DNA of 64,000 bases from contig WPIO01000005.1 of NCBI GenBank assembly GCA_009760855.2, positions 1,805,001 through 1,869,000 of the forward strand. The letters are read 5' to 3'. The notes below the pieces were generated by a model that was given only the letters and a program-made list of their open reading frames with translations, made no database searches and had not been told where the DNA came from. Both the position numbers and the translations under genes were made by a program. Below, piece after piece: positions 37,116 to 48,990 of the stretch (its first letter is position 1; every line of letters begins with the position of its first letter). This stretch comes from Cristatella mucedo. Taxonomy: Eukaryota; Bryozoa; Phylactolaemata; Cristatellidae.

Positions 37116-39795
37116 AACAGAGTTTAAAAAATGGTGACTACATTTCCAATCAAAGCTGTTGTGGACGTCGTATTTGGCGCATCGTACGCTTTCATATTTG
37201 ATATGCCATCCTCATTGAGCTGCAGGTTATTAATTTTAAAGTCACTTCTCTTACTATGAAGTTCTTTAATAATATTTTGTCCAACCTGGCTTTCCTTTCA
37301 CCTAATCTAATGTTGCTTATACTTGGCTATATAGCTATGACGTAATAAGGCTTTCGAGACTAAGGGCTTAGTTATAATGCACCTATGGCTTTGAGATTTC
37401 TACCGAAAAACATACTTTGCATCCCGATATTGGTGACGTGTAAAGCCAACATAAATGTCCTATTTTACTTTTATGTTTTTCGTCGTGCAGGTAAATCATT
37501 GTAACGTTCTTTTGTGTGTAAAAGTGTCAACAAATCCTCAACAGAGTCCCAAATTATGCACAGAACGACCATTTTCCTTTCATCTACAGTCAAATATATC
37601 AATTATACCGGCGGAAGATTCAATAACTGATCCTCATAAAAAGGCTATGATTATTTAACACTATCCATGAGCATTAATAATCCTATATTTGCAATGAAAG
37701 TAATTAAAAGAAAGAGAGGATGTTGAGTCTTTGCTTTAGCATATGGCATAGTAGAACTAATGCAGATGCTGAGATAGCATGAAAGGAAAGTCTAGCAAAC
37801 TTACGGGGGAGGGGTTGGTGCAATTTAAGGAAGAGAGAGGTATTTTTTGTTTACGCTGTCGTATTGTTTTGAAGTACAAAAGAAATTTTTTCATCGAAAC
37901 AATTAAATCATATACCACGCGAATTCTTGAGTTTGACCGAGAACGTATATTCAGCAGCAAGTCAACTTTGAGACTTTTAGCTGTTGAATATAAGTTCACA
38001 TTTTCACTGCCCATATGTACACCATTTTCGTCAAAACCGCAGATGCCCTGTAAATTTCTCTGTCTGCAATAGTACTTCTGTAGCTATCCTCAAAATTCTT
38101 CATGATAATAATTAGGTATACATAATGGCTAGACAGTTTTGGAACACCCTATATCAACTGAATCTCTGTATAATAAAATCGATTTATGAGTGATAAATAG
38201 CATTATATCTTATTTTATAGCCCCCAAAGGACGTTTCAAAGTTTATTTTAGTAAATGTTGTACAGAGAGTTGAACAAAAGACTGTTGTAGAGAAGAAGTT
38301 GTAAGAGAAAGGCTTATGCTTTGCTCTGAATTTTTTAAAATCATAGGATGCTGTGAAGTGAGGTGGGTTTGAGCTTTTGGCTTAAGGATTGAATGCACTA
38401 AATACACAATCCCTAAGGAATCTTCTGCTGGTCGGAGGCTGAAAAATACGTCCTGAGTCTGATGACCTGGAGGTACGATACCGTGCGTGATTGGAAAGTA
38501 GCTTGGGTAGGTATCCTGGTACAGGAGCGTGAGGGGAACAAAAGTAAGTCACGATAAATTAAATTTGAAACATTGCTAAAGTGGAAGCCAGAACAGATTG
38601 TGGAGGAACAATACGTAACAATATGGTACAATACGGACACTGTGACTTTAATAAATTACAAGCCTACCGGCGTTTACAATATTTGTGAAGTTATTACTGA
38701 ACAAGTCAAAATATTTGGGAGGTCTGAATAATAGAATTGGTAAAGTGCTGTATAAAATGCAAAGACCATCTGTTACGTGGTATTTCAATTTAAGTGAGCC
38801 CGAACTCTGCCATCTTGCATAGCAAACAGTAGGCAGCTCGACTGCGCAGCTAGTGAAAAGTAGTTTCTGTGAGATACAGTTAAAATTAGTAATAGATTCT
38901 GCCAACATTGTGTGATAGCCATGCTCATTTTGAGATTTAGATTTATCAATTTTTATGTAAAACGTCATGTCTAATAGCTAATTGATCATTCATTTAATTT
39001 CAGAAAAAGCTATCCGGAAGTTATGCGCAAACGTCAAAGATAGATGTGCAGCGGATTTTGGCCTGCTGGAAGGCACGGAGAATTAAAGCACATATACAAC
39101 TGTGCGTCTAATCCATAAAACTGGCCACTTTCTAGGCTGTTCCTGGTGGTCAGATCGGTAGCTGAAATAGCATAACCTATGAAAAGAAACGAAACACTCG
39201 CAACACGACATTTAGTATGCCATAATTTAGAGTCTCGCCAGATGGCTGTTCGTCATAGAGATTTGTCTTGCAGGATTTTACCAATAGAATACCGAGATTC
39301 ATAGAGTGCACCACCAGTGACGCCAAGCCATATGGCAGGCGCTCTGTAAGAACTTGAGCAATGATTAATATCTAACGATGTGAAAATATCCATCCTCACA
39401 AGCAGGGATACTGCACCTAAATGGCCATTACTAGGACGGTTATGATGAAATCTCAGGTTTTAAGAATGTCTAAATGAGTTTGAAAATCTCTCCAAGGCTT
39501 ATTTTATAGGTTTCAAGTTTTTAAAAGAAGAATTCACCTTGTCAGTAGGAGTCTGAGAAACCATCCTCGACTGAAACGGACGCTAGAGGACAGACGAGAA
39601 GTTGATTAGTTTTCTCCTTAAAAACTGCGAACTTCCTTGTGAGCGGACCAGTAATAGCTTTTCAAATGGCAAAGGGACAGGAGGCCAGAAGCCAAGAATT
39701 ATCAATTATGCCGCCTAAGTATTTGAGGAGAGAAGTGGTGGAAAAGCAACCGCAAGCAGCAGGCACTAAATTGTAAGCACGCCTATGCACAGGAA
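37116..39795. other. unassigned AT-rich sequence
   Basis: Short frames (plus 37,779-38,072, minus 37,757-38,014, minus 38,413-38,968) show no known motif. The last few hundred bases (39,480-39,780) may be decayed LINE sequence but I could not anchor them. Confidence 0.4.
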
Positions 39796-39799
39796 AGAC

Positions 39800-41820
39800 G
39801 ATTAGCAACAACTCACTAAATGCGGTAATAAAACATGTGTTTAAGCGTCGTTTTAATTGTCGTCACGTCAGGGGACATTGCGACGTGCGTAAGGAGTGAG
39901 AGCTTCAGGCTTTGGAACCACACGAGCTATAAGCACGGTCTGCAAAGGCTTTGAGGGTCGTACGACGAGTGGGTAAACGGCGAGATTCACAAAAGAAGGT
40001 GGTACAATTCTTATCCTGATAGGTAGGCTCGAGCCAAAGAAGAAAGTGTAGTTAGATAGCCTCCAAACCGCCGGTACGCAGCGCCACGCGAAACGCCGGA
40101 ATGGGCTCACAGAGACGTCAATTCGCACGGACGCCGGAGCCAGCCAGTACACGACCGACCTGCTCGGCGTCCTTGTCGTAACTCCCTTCCTCTCTAGCCC
40201 GTTGCTTGGCACACACCGGCATAAATAGCAATAGCCCATAAACTCTGCTGGGCCATAAATAACTCTAGGTCGTAAACCGGCCGTATTGGGAATAACAAGG
40301 CAATAACTGCCATCAACCCATGCCCTACGAATACCATAAATCACAAACAGGAAAGGACCCAAAAGTGAGTGACAGAACCTTGCAGTCGATGCGCTACTTG
40401 ACTGGGAGCCAGTGCATTCAGCGAGGAGCGACGTGATGTAGCAACTGCACAGCTCATGATAGACAAGTCTGGCTGCAGAGTTTTGCACCAATTATAAGTA
40501 CCTGATTGTACAGGCAATTGTAGACTAGCGAGCAGTGAGCTGTAGAAGTTGAGGTAGAATGCCACCAATATATGGATCAATTTAGATGCGGTATCTCTGT
40601 GTAAGCAAACCCAAAATTTTGGCAATGCTGTGTAGCTGAAAGTACGCATGCTTGCCTGTGGAACTGATGTGGTCATCTAATGAAAAGTCACTTTGGAACA
40701 GGTAATTTATTTTGTACAGATTCAGCATGAGATATGCTGGCCGAACCGATTTTGAGCGTTTGTTTTCCACCTTCTAAAATCACATTTTGTTTGTCAATAA
40801 CTATTAAATTAGTTGTATTATCATTTAATTTAAAACACTGTGTTGCCATCCATCTGCGGATGTTATTAATAGATGCAGCAAAGGAGTTGAGAAAATTCGA
40901 TGCGACGAAGGGTTTGTTGGAATCAAAGCGTAGGTCCAACTGCGTGTCATCTGTATAGAAGTGAAAGCATAGGTTGCGCCTGGCAATCACGCCGGCAAGA
41001 GAGAAAGTATAAACCATGAAAAGAGCTGGACCAAGATCAGAGCCCTGAGCTACCTCGATGCTTAGTGTTTTACCGAATGATCTTGGTCCGTTCACGTCAA
41101 TATTCTAGAGTTTCCCCCTGAGATAATAATAATAATATTACATTTGTTATAATATCCTAAGAGAACTAAATCATTTGCTGCAAAGGAAGCACGATCGAAT
41201 GGTTAGTGCTCGCATCCTCAATGACAGCAAGCATAACATGGTTAGAGGCGATATGCACAGGGTCAGCATGCGAATGCGGTTAGTGACAGCATTCGGAATG
41301 TCAGCACTATATCGATAGAACCTTAACCAATACAGTGCAGTAACGGTGATGCCTATGCGAGATCAGAGGCACCCGAGAAGGACTTGAAGATTTATAATAT
41401 CAACATTTTGGAAAAAATCAAGCAAAACAAGCAGATTAACTTTGACTCTGCATTCCGAAGAAGTTCGTTATACACCAGAAGTAACGCCGACTCTGTGGAG
41501 GGATGATTTCTAAAACCAGAGTGGAACTTACTAGCTAGGTGTGAAGTTAGAATACATTGGTTCAGCTGGTCCGCCACGATAGACTGCATTAGTTAAGCTG
41601 GTCCGCCACGACTCATTTCGGTGTCTTTGGTAGGAGCGGTAGAAGGGAGACTTGGCTGAAGTTGCTCATGTTCTCTTTGTCTAGTGTTGCTTTCTTGAGT
41701 GGTGGCCTGACTATGGCCTTTGTGAATTTGAAATATGACCTGCAGCTACTAAAATATTTCGGATGTTAATTATGCAAGACTGCAGAAAATATAAACATCT
41801 TAGAAGTAGAACAATAAACT
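39800..41820 (-). mobile_element. LINE-A copy, decayed, with foreign segments inside
   Basis: Minus-strand readings in 3' to 5' order: C-terminal region near 39,860-40,010; a non-LINE GC-rich segment about 40,040-40,345; RT C-terminus (AYFQLHSIAK, YRIASKLIHILVAF) at 40,400-40,680; the motif C region HFYTDDTQLDLRF and NDNTTNLIVI near 40,780-40,970; SRxLGxT-type sequence near 41,340; and the RT N-terminus with DQLNQCILTSHLASKF at 41,500-41,580. A separate LINE-A tail is inserted at 41,118-41,330. A GTCCGCCACGA segment near 41,570-41,612 is tandemly repeated. Confidence 0.8.
41118..41330 (-). mobile_element. LINE-A 3' end nested in an older LINE-A copy
   Basis: GATAATAATAATAATATTAC followed by AGAGAACTAAATCATTTGC and the 3' UTR words CAGGGTCAGCATGCGAATG and GTTAGTGACAGCATTC are an inverted LINE-A terminus. 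The surrounding RT reading continues on both sides. Confidence 0.8.
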
Positions 41821-41821
41821 T

Positions 41822-43018
41822 CAAACCTTGCTAGTAAGTTCCGGCATGTCTTTAGAGCTAATTACTCCACAGAGTCAGCATTGCTTCGGGTGTACTGCGA
41901 CCTACTTAGGAATGCAGACTTAGGTAGAGTATCTCTGCTTGTTTTGCTCGATCTTTCGGCAGCTCTTGATACTATCAATCACAAAGTCCTTCTTGAGCGT
42001 CTCTCATCTCACCTGGGCATCACTGGCACTGATCTGCAATGGTTCAGGTCCTATCTTAGTGGGAGACTCCAGAATATTGATGTGAATGGACAAAGATCAT
42101 CCGAGGTACCTCTGAAATATGGGTTGCATCAGGGCTCCGTGCTAGATCCGGTTCTTTTCACGGTATATACTCTGCCTCGTGCCGATATGATTGCCAAGCA
42201 CAATCTAGGCTTTCACTTCTATGCGTATTCAAAAACTGGAAGGGCTGACGCTCAAAATCGGCTATGCCAATATATCCCCTCTTGAATCTGCACGAAATAT
42301 AGGTGTCATGTTATAAAGTGACCTTTCGTTAGACTACCCCACCAGCTCCACAATCAAGTCTGCCTACTTTCACCTACATAACATTGATAAAATTCGAGCT
42401 TGCATAGATAGGAATACCTGAGCTAAGTTAGTCCATGCATTTCCGACATCCCGTCTTGACTTCTGCAACTCGCTGCTTGCTGGCCTACCTGCAAGTGCAA
42501 TCAGGCGCTTAGAGCTGGTGCAAAACGTTGCAGCTACGCGTGTCTGTCGTGAGTGCCACAGTTTCCAAATCACACCACTTCTCGCCGACCTTCACTGGCT
42601 ACCAGTCAAGCGACGGATCGACTTCAAAGTTGTGTCGCTCACTTTTAGGTCACTTCATTATTTGGCTCCAGGCTACCTATCATATCTACTCCCTCCACCA
42701 GGCCAAGTATAGTACCACCCGCTTTTTGGAACCCAACAGTTTACCACCACCTCGTACAAACCTCAAATCCATTTGGAGACCGTGCATTTAGTTCGTTTGC
42801 TCTCAAAGCCTGGAAGTCACTCCCGACCTGCGTCACGATATCCCCTAACTTGAACACATTTAAAAAGAGATTACAAATGCACCTTTTTGTGACAGCATTT
42901 AGTGGGTCCCTATGATTCGTCCTCTTTGTGCTTATGCGTGCTGACACTGTGCATGCTGCCACTAATCACACTTGCATGCTGACCTTGTGCATATCACCCC
43001 TAACCACGGTAATCATGT
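41822..43018 (+). mobile_element. LINE-A fragment with RT and part of 3' UTR
   Basis: It opens at the RT phrase NLASKFRHVFRANYSTESAL. It keeps LLVLLDLSAALDTINHKVLL, SGRLQNIDVNGQRSSEV (note LHQGSVLDPVLF in place of VPQGSVLGPVLF), then loses about 150 bp including the catalytic YADD motif between HFYAY and SKTGRADAQ (42,225). It continues with the RT C-terminus and 3' UTR to about 43,018, without a clean simple-repeat end. Confidence 0.88.
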
Positions 43019-43020
43019 TA

Positions 43021-43526
43021 TCTTCATTCTATGGCTCCAGCCTATCTTTCAGATACACTACCCCATCAGGCAAAGCATCGTACCACTCGCTTTTCGGAAT
43101 CCAACAGTCTAGAAATACCTCGTACAAACCTTAAATCCTTTGGAGACCGTGCATTTAGCTCGTATGCTCCCACAGCCTGGAACTCCCTCCCGACCTGCAT
43201 CAGAACATCCCCTGACCTGACCACATTTAAAAGAAACTTAAAAACATACCTATTTAGGACAGCATTTAGTGGGTCCTTGTGATTCGTCCTCGATGTGCTT
43301 ATGCGTGCTGACACTGTTCATGCTGCCACTAACCACATTTGCATGCTGACCCAGTGCATGTAACCCCTAACCATGTTATTCAGTTTGTTTGTTTTTCAAG
43401 CATGATTTTACTTACTATTCTATTGCGTATCACTTTGCAGCAAATGTAAAGCGCCTAGAAAGAGATTAAGTTCTCTGAGGGCGCTTTATCAAGTGCAATA
43501 TTATTATTATTATTATTATTATTTAG
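43021..43526 (+). mobile_element. LINE-A 3' end, young-looking
   Basis: It starts TCTTCATTCTATGGCTCC (RT C-terminus, frame 43,031-43,282 reads LSDTLPHQAKHRTTRF). It runs very close to 36,440-36,935 and ends in an ATT array of about eight units at 43,500-43,524. It begins immediately after the previous fragment. Confidence 0.9.
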
Positions 43527-43614
43527 CAAGCATGATATTACTCACCATTCAATCGCATTTTTCTTTGCAGCAAATTTAAAGCGCCTAGAAAGAGTTTGAG
43601 CTCTCTGAGGGCAC
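43527..43614 (+). mobile_element. LINE-A terminal fragment
   Basis: AGCAAGCATGATATTACTCA through AAAGCGCCTAGAAAGAG and CTCTCTGAGGGCACTTG is the last ~90 bp of LINE-A without a simple-repeat tail. It joins directly into RT sequence of the next piece. Confidence 0.8.
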
Positions 43615-44585
43615 TTGACCATATCAGCTCCACAGTCAAATCTGCCTATTTTCAGCTTCATAACATTGCTAAAATTTGGGCTTGTTTAAATAAAGATACC
43701 ACGTCCAAGTTGGTCCATGCATTCGTGACATCCCGTCTCGACTTCTGCAACTCACTGCTTACTGGCCTACCAGCATGTGCGATCAGTTGATTACAGAAGG
43801 TGCAAAACTCTGCAGCTATGCTTGTCTGTCGTCAGCGTCGCAGTTGCCATATTACTCCACTTCTCGCCGACCTGCACTGGCTACCAGTCAAGCAACGGAT
43901 TGAGTTCAAGGTTTTGTCGCTCACTTTTAGGTCTCTTCATTCGTTGGCTCCAGCCTATCTCTCAGATCTACTTCCCCACCAGGCCAAGCATCGTACCACC
44001 CGCTTTTCGGAATCCAACAGTCTACAAATAGCTCGTACACACCTCAAATCATTTGGAGACCGTGCATTTAGTTCGTATGCTCCCAAAGCCTGGAACTCCC
44101 TCCCGATCTGTGTCAGAACATCCCCTGACCTGACCACATTTATAAATAAATAATAAATAATTCATTTGTATAGCGCCCCAAGAGAACCTAATCTCTATTC
44201 AGGTGCTTCACATATGCCTCAGGGCTCGAGCCCACGACCTCAGCCAGACCTTTGTCGGGGCGAGCACCTTAACCGCCGGACCAAACCAGCTCGGCATTTA
44301 AAAGGAATTTAGAAACACACCTATTTAGGACAGCATTTAGTGGGTCCCTGTGATTCGTCCTTGATGTGCTTATGCGTGCTGACACTGCATGCTGCCACTA
44401 ACGACATTTGCATTCTGACCCTGTGCATGTCACCCCTAACCATATTATTCATTTTTTTCAAGCATGTTTTTACTTACCATTCAATTGCATTTCCCTTTGC
44501 AGTAAATGTAAAGCGCCTATAATGAGATTAAGTTCTCTGAGGTGCTTTATCAATGGCATTATTATTATTAATATTATTATTAATG
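43615..44585 (+). mobile_element. LINE-A 3' portion split by a SINE-1
   Basis: ACCATATCAGCTCCACAGTC starts the RT C-terminal reading ([34 protein letters not shown], frame shift near 43,790, then [36 protein letters not shown]). It breaks at 44,140, resumes at about 44,295 and ends in ATTATTATTATTAAT at 44,585. Confidence 0.88.
44141..44294 (-). mobile_element. SINE-1 inserted in LINE-A, minus strand
   Basis: From the plus strand: an AAATAAATAATAAATAATTC tail, AGCGCCCCAAGAGAACC, the complement of the B box (GGGCTCGAGCC) and of the head (GCACCTTAACCGCCGGACC). The LINE-A text CATTTA flanks it on both sides (44,137-44,142 and 44,295-44,300), consistent with a short target duplication. Confidence 0.9.
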
Positions 44586-45669
44586 GAAATAAAGTCAAGA
44601 GTAGAAGTTTTAATCTTCGATGGGGATATGGAGTTCAGGGTTGAGGATGTATTATGATATGAACTTCAGGATGTATCACTGATTTTTCAGCTAAAACGCT
44701 ACGCGCCGGTCGCTCGCTGTGCGACTCCGTCCGTCCATCGCTCTCCGGTTCCCTAACTATCTGAAAGCACTAGTTTTTCAGGCTAGGCCTCCAGACAAAC
44801 CTCAATCGCTTGCAGACCGCGAACCTTCGTCTGGCCTGCGAATTATCCTTAAAGCGCTCGCGCTGGCCAAAATCATGCACTGTCGCTGATCTCGCTAAAT
44901 ATTGGCACAATCGCCGATCACGCTAAATATTAGCACAATCGCTGATCACATAATCGCACTAAATCCTTTCCTTTCTAGCCTTGGTCTAGCTCACAGAGAA
45001 AACTCATGTTCCTCAGGGCGCTGTAAAATCCACCTTCATTTTTTCTGGGCGTCTCCTATTTCTATGAGAAATACGGTAATTAACCAAGCAATTGGCTGTG
45101 AGGTGTCAGTGTATTTATCAACGAAATATCATTACAAGGCCTGCTCGCTTGGACTCTTTGTTCCGCGGTGCGTCGAAAAACAAATAAAGAGTACGCTTCA
45201 GTCGGCTTTAACTTAGTGAAATGAGTAAAGATGACAGTGTCTGCGCGCACGGGATTCAGGATTGCCATGGAAGACCATCGATCCACCTTATATATATATC
45301 CTTTATTCATTTGCATTAAACCACTTATGTTGAGCATTTGCGTTTTGTAAAAACGAGGCCTCGCGTTATTCGTCGAGTGCAGAGCCCCTGTTTAAGCTTT
45401 TTCGCACACCAATTAATTGACTGGATGTTTCGACGGTGTTCCGGTATGGTCGCGGCAAGATTTCTAAAGCAACCACTGTGGTGTCAGCTGTAGTTCAATC
45501 TTGGTTTGCAACGGCAGTTACCACTTGCCCACTGTCCGAGATCGCAGACAAGGAACTGCGTAGGCCTCGCTTGAGTGCTACAAGGCTTCAGCATAATGCT
45601 CCATAATTTCTAGTCGCCCCTGCAGCTGAATCTTGGATACTTTCGGCTAAATGTAAGGAAAAGTTCCAG
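44586..45669. other. unassigned sequence with a short tandem repeat
   Basis: No gene recognised. A roughly 28-bp unit (CGCTGATCTCGCTAAATATT followed by GGCACAAT) is repeated two to three times with variation at 44,882-44,966. Confidence 0.5.
44882..44966. repeat. tandem repeat, about 28-bp unit
   Basis: Two good copies (TCGCTGATCTCGCTAAAT.. and TCGCCGATCACGCTAAAT..) and a third degenerate one (TCGCTGATCACATAATCGC) lie end to end. Confidence 0.8.
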
Positions 45670-45772
45670 GAAACTAAAAAAATTACCCTTGCGCTAGTCA
45701 CGTAGTACTGCGGTGTGGTCACGGCCGCACCGCAGTACTATGTCACTAGCGCTAGGGGATTTTGTTTTTGTT
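45670..45772. repeat. long inverted repeat (hairpin), possible miniature element
   Basis: The left arm GCGCTAGTCACGTAGTACTG plus CGGTGTGG (45,691-45,718) pairs with CCGCACCG plus CAGTACTATGTCACTAGCGC (45,724-45,751) across a 5-base loop, with few mismatches. Pairing continues imperfectly outward (AATTACCCTTGCGC with GCGCTAGGGGATTT), giving arms of about 45 bp. It is immediately followed by a TA array. No target duplication is clear. Confidence 0.85.
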
Positions 45773-45781
45773 TTCTATAGA

Positions 45782-45849
<68 letters not shown>
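45782..45849. repeat. TA dinucleotide array
   Basis: About 34 perfect TA units directly downstream of the inverted repeat. Confidence 0.97.
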
Positions 45850-45851
<2 letters not shown>

Positions 45852-48588
45852 TGTTTGTGTATATTTATATATTTGCAGTCTGAATATACTCTTTTTCTAT
45901 AGAGGTATACTAAATGAGATAACCGGCCTAAGCTGCATTTATGTGTTTGTGCATGTCTCCGTCTGCATTTCCACTCAGTCCTGCGGACGAAGGCCGCTTT
46001 TGCTGGTAAGTTGTTTGCAGGCCACTCAAAGCCCTCTAACCACTCAACAGCCTCCAATCAATCAATCGTCAATCAATCCAGCCCAGAGAGGTAAAAAAGG
46101 AAGGGCCTCGTATCTCAATAATATGCATAATAATGTATCCACTTGGTTGGTTGTTTTGCCATTTACTAACCATGACCAATTTCTTTCACGCAAAATAACT
46201 GAACGTGAACAGGCATGATTAAAGGGATGATTTTTTCATCCAGTGAAGGATATCTTCGACATGGAACGACAATGTTTCATGCAGATGCATTAGGAAAATA
46301 AATGCCAGCTGAGCTCGTTGTCACTATACGCCTTTTTTTAGTTTCTATTCTTGGTATGCCCTGACTATTGAAATTGGTCTTGCTGTCATTTAATTCAAGG
46401 AAAGTTTGCTGCCATCCAAGTAAGAATGATTGCAAAGTAAAACGCGATCGAGGGTCGTCCGCTTAGGTAAAAGAAAGTGCCGAGAAAGTTTCACCGTGAT
46501 TTTGGACCGATCCTCAAACCTCTGGGATAGAGATGCAGTGCACAAGCAATTGATCTGCAGAGGCTATCGTCTCTTCGGCACTCCTCTATAAAGAGCAATT
46601 AAAATACAAATACAATTCACGTGAATAGCAATCTTTGAGAACGCTTAAGAACAGGTTACAATTTCTACCTGATGTAGTAGAATCTTGCTATGGTGGAAGA
46701 AACACAAACTGCATTACCTTCTCGGCGAACAGGCAAATGCAACGTACAGAAAAAACTTTGGCAAATAAACTAAGCAAGTGCAAGCAGCTTTTGAAATACT
46801 AGTCTATCTACGTCAACCGCAATTTTTATTCCCATACTACTGTAAACAGTCGGGTAAATTCAAGAAAAATGGCGGCCCAGCACACAATAACTTTCTATGG
46901 TATAGCTACAATCTGCATGAAGAAAGAAACTCTGAGGTGTGGCTATAATTATCAAAACTCGTAGCTGCCACGTCCCCACTAAAGCTGCTCAGGTCTTGTC
47001 CTCAGCCGGAAAACACTGAGCACTTATTGTCCTATCCGAATATTGGCAATGAGCTTAGAACCGTAAACTAAGTTTTTCAGCTAAACAGAGTTATCAGTCA
47101 ATTCTTGCGAGATATCATTGACATCATAATAACTTTTAGAAGGTCAGCTCAGAGAAGAGTTCTTAATCGTCCGAGCTACTAGTTTTTGCATTCCTACAGC
47201 GCATTAAGAGGCTTACCATAAATCACGCAACGACACGCTGCAGGTAAAATGATCAAACACCGCGTAGGGGTTAGGTTATCTGTTAGATCAGCACAAGCTG
47301 TGTAAGAATCTAGTCGCAAACTACGGAGGTTATCTGCTACTGTTGCTATGGACCGGTTGTCATATGCTTATAAGCAAGGAGACCGCGGACCTCTGGTTCG
47401 CGCACAGTACGCCTTTTCATACTTAATCTATACTTACCATCTTCCTCGACGTGTGACCAAGGAAACACTTTTTATTTGATCAGGCAGCTTTTATTTTCCC
47501 TACTTTTTCCTCCTATCTGGATTCAAGCTGTATCAGCTTTAGCGGCTTTTCTCTTAGTCTCAATGAGCAGCACAAATGCTACGATTCTAGGGTTATTTCT
47601 ATAAGTTTCCCCTGAAAGGAAAGTTAAAATCAATTTTGCTGCTTCATCGGTTTTGGCATAAGTCTGGCGCGACATCAAAGCTGCTGGATTATAATGCTAT
47701 TACAAGTATGGTAGCACTTATAATAATGATGTTCAGTTTACTGATCGCTTGCGGCTCTGCTCTCATGGGCACTGCTGCTTTTTAGTCGGACGTGACAAGG
47801 CAAACCGAGTGAGGGAGAGCGTCTGTCGAGGCGCATCTGAACGCGCCTGCGCAAGCAGCGGTCAACGCGTCGCGAAGCACAAACGAAAGCCGACCGCTGA
47901 AGCTGCCGGCTTTCGACCGAGAACGAGCGCAGCACGTGCGCACGGCTATTAAAGAAATGGATTCTGACCCCGCAATGGCCTTGGCCTCATAGTCAATCTC
48001 GAGGTAGCTGCCGGTTGAATTTTTCGGTATTGATTCGTTTACTACCGCTTAGAATTGTGCAAAGTAGCTACCCTGAAGATTGGAGTAGCTTGATTTCTTC
48101 CAGGTCATCTGACAATCTATTTCAATCTCTTATAAGTTCTTATAATCTCTTATAATATATGATCTGACAATCTATTTAAATCTCTTACAATCTACTAATG
48201 GCTACTTTGTGTGGTTATAGTTACTGAAAAGATTTTATTGCATTTCACTAGCTAAATTGTCAGCCGTCTCTTGTTTAAGGGCTATGAGTATTGCAGGCAT
48301 GGTAGTACCATTGTCTGCGTTCAAAGCCACAATGGTGTGCATCTACCGTTTCACGCCATGGTAGCCTCTCTGTAGCCTCTGCGCGTGGCACTAAATTATC
48401 ACGTGCAAAAAAAATTCTTTTTCTAGATGTAGCTGCTGCTAAGTACCAAGACGTCATTCTCGTATAAATAGAAAAATACTCATCCAAACTAACAAGTAAC
48501 ACATTTTTTTTAAATTTCGTATATGGAAAGTGTGCCGAAACGCTTTGACTTTGCTCTTTCTCGCATTTCTTCTACTGATGGGCAACAC
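45850..48588. other. unassigned sequence
   Basis: No gene or known repeat. A local duplication of ATCTGACAATCTATTT / AATCTCTTAYAATCTA occurs at 48,105-48,200. The CpG-rich patch at 47,740-47,960 has opposed short frames without motifs. Confidence 0.45.
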
Positions 48589-48589
48589 G

Positions 48590-48990
48590 TCGGTCCAGCC
48601 GTTTAGGTCCCGGACCAAGAGGTCCCGCCATGTAGGTTCCAAAACAATTAGGTCCCGGGACTAATGGGTATTGGACGCTGAGGTCCCTAAAAAAGGGTAA
48701 ATTTTAAAATCGCTTAGGTTCAGCACATTAACGACATCTACCATAAAGAAATTAGATCCAATTGTTACTTTATTACAATATTGATTAACATAATAATCAT
48801 ATAATTTATTATATTATACAATAACAATTTATAAAATTCATTATACGAGGCATTTATCTTGTAATAATTCTTATTCCATTAGCAAGTCGCGAGATGTCCT
48901 CGAAGATAGTCAATAATTTGGGAGTCACAATACTTTCCGACAACGTGCAAAATAAGGTCATCTGCTTGACGATTGTTTCTGGTGCCGGTG
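48590..48990 (-). mobile_element. possible 3' end of a MULE (Mutator-like) DNA transposon
   Basis: At 48,590-48,690 a ~15-bp unit built on GGTCC is repeated about six times (starts near 48,591, 48,606, 48,621, 48,636, 48,651, 48,682), like the repeated GGGACCTAA words in some MULE termini. Just inside, the minus strand (48,985-48,892) ends in the peptide ILHVVGKYCDSQIIDYLRG. That resembles the C-terminus of MULE transposases, where an IIDYLRG-like ending occurs. The upstream part is absent; GC-rich sequence begins at about 48,990. Confidence 0.45.
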
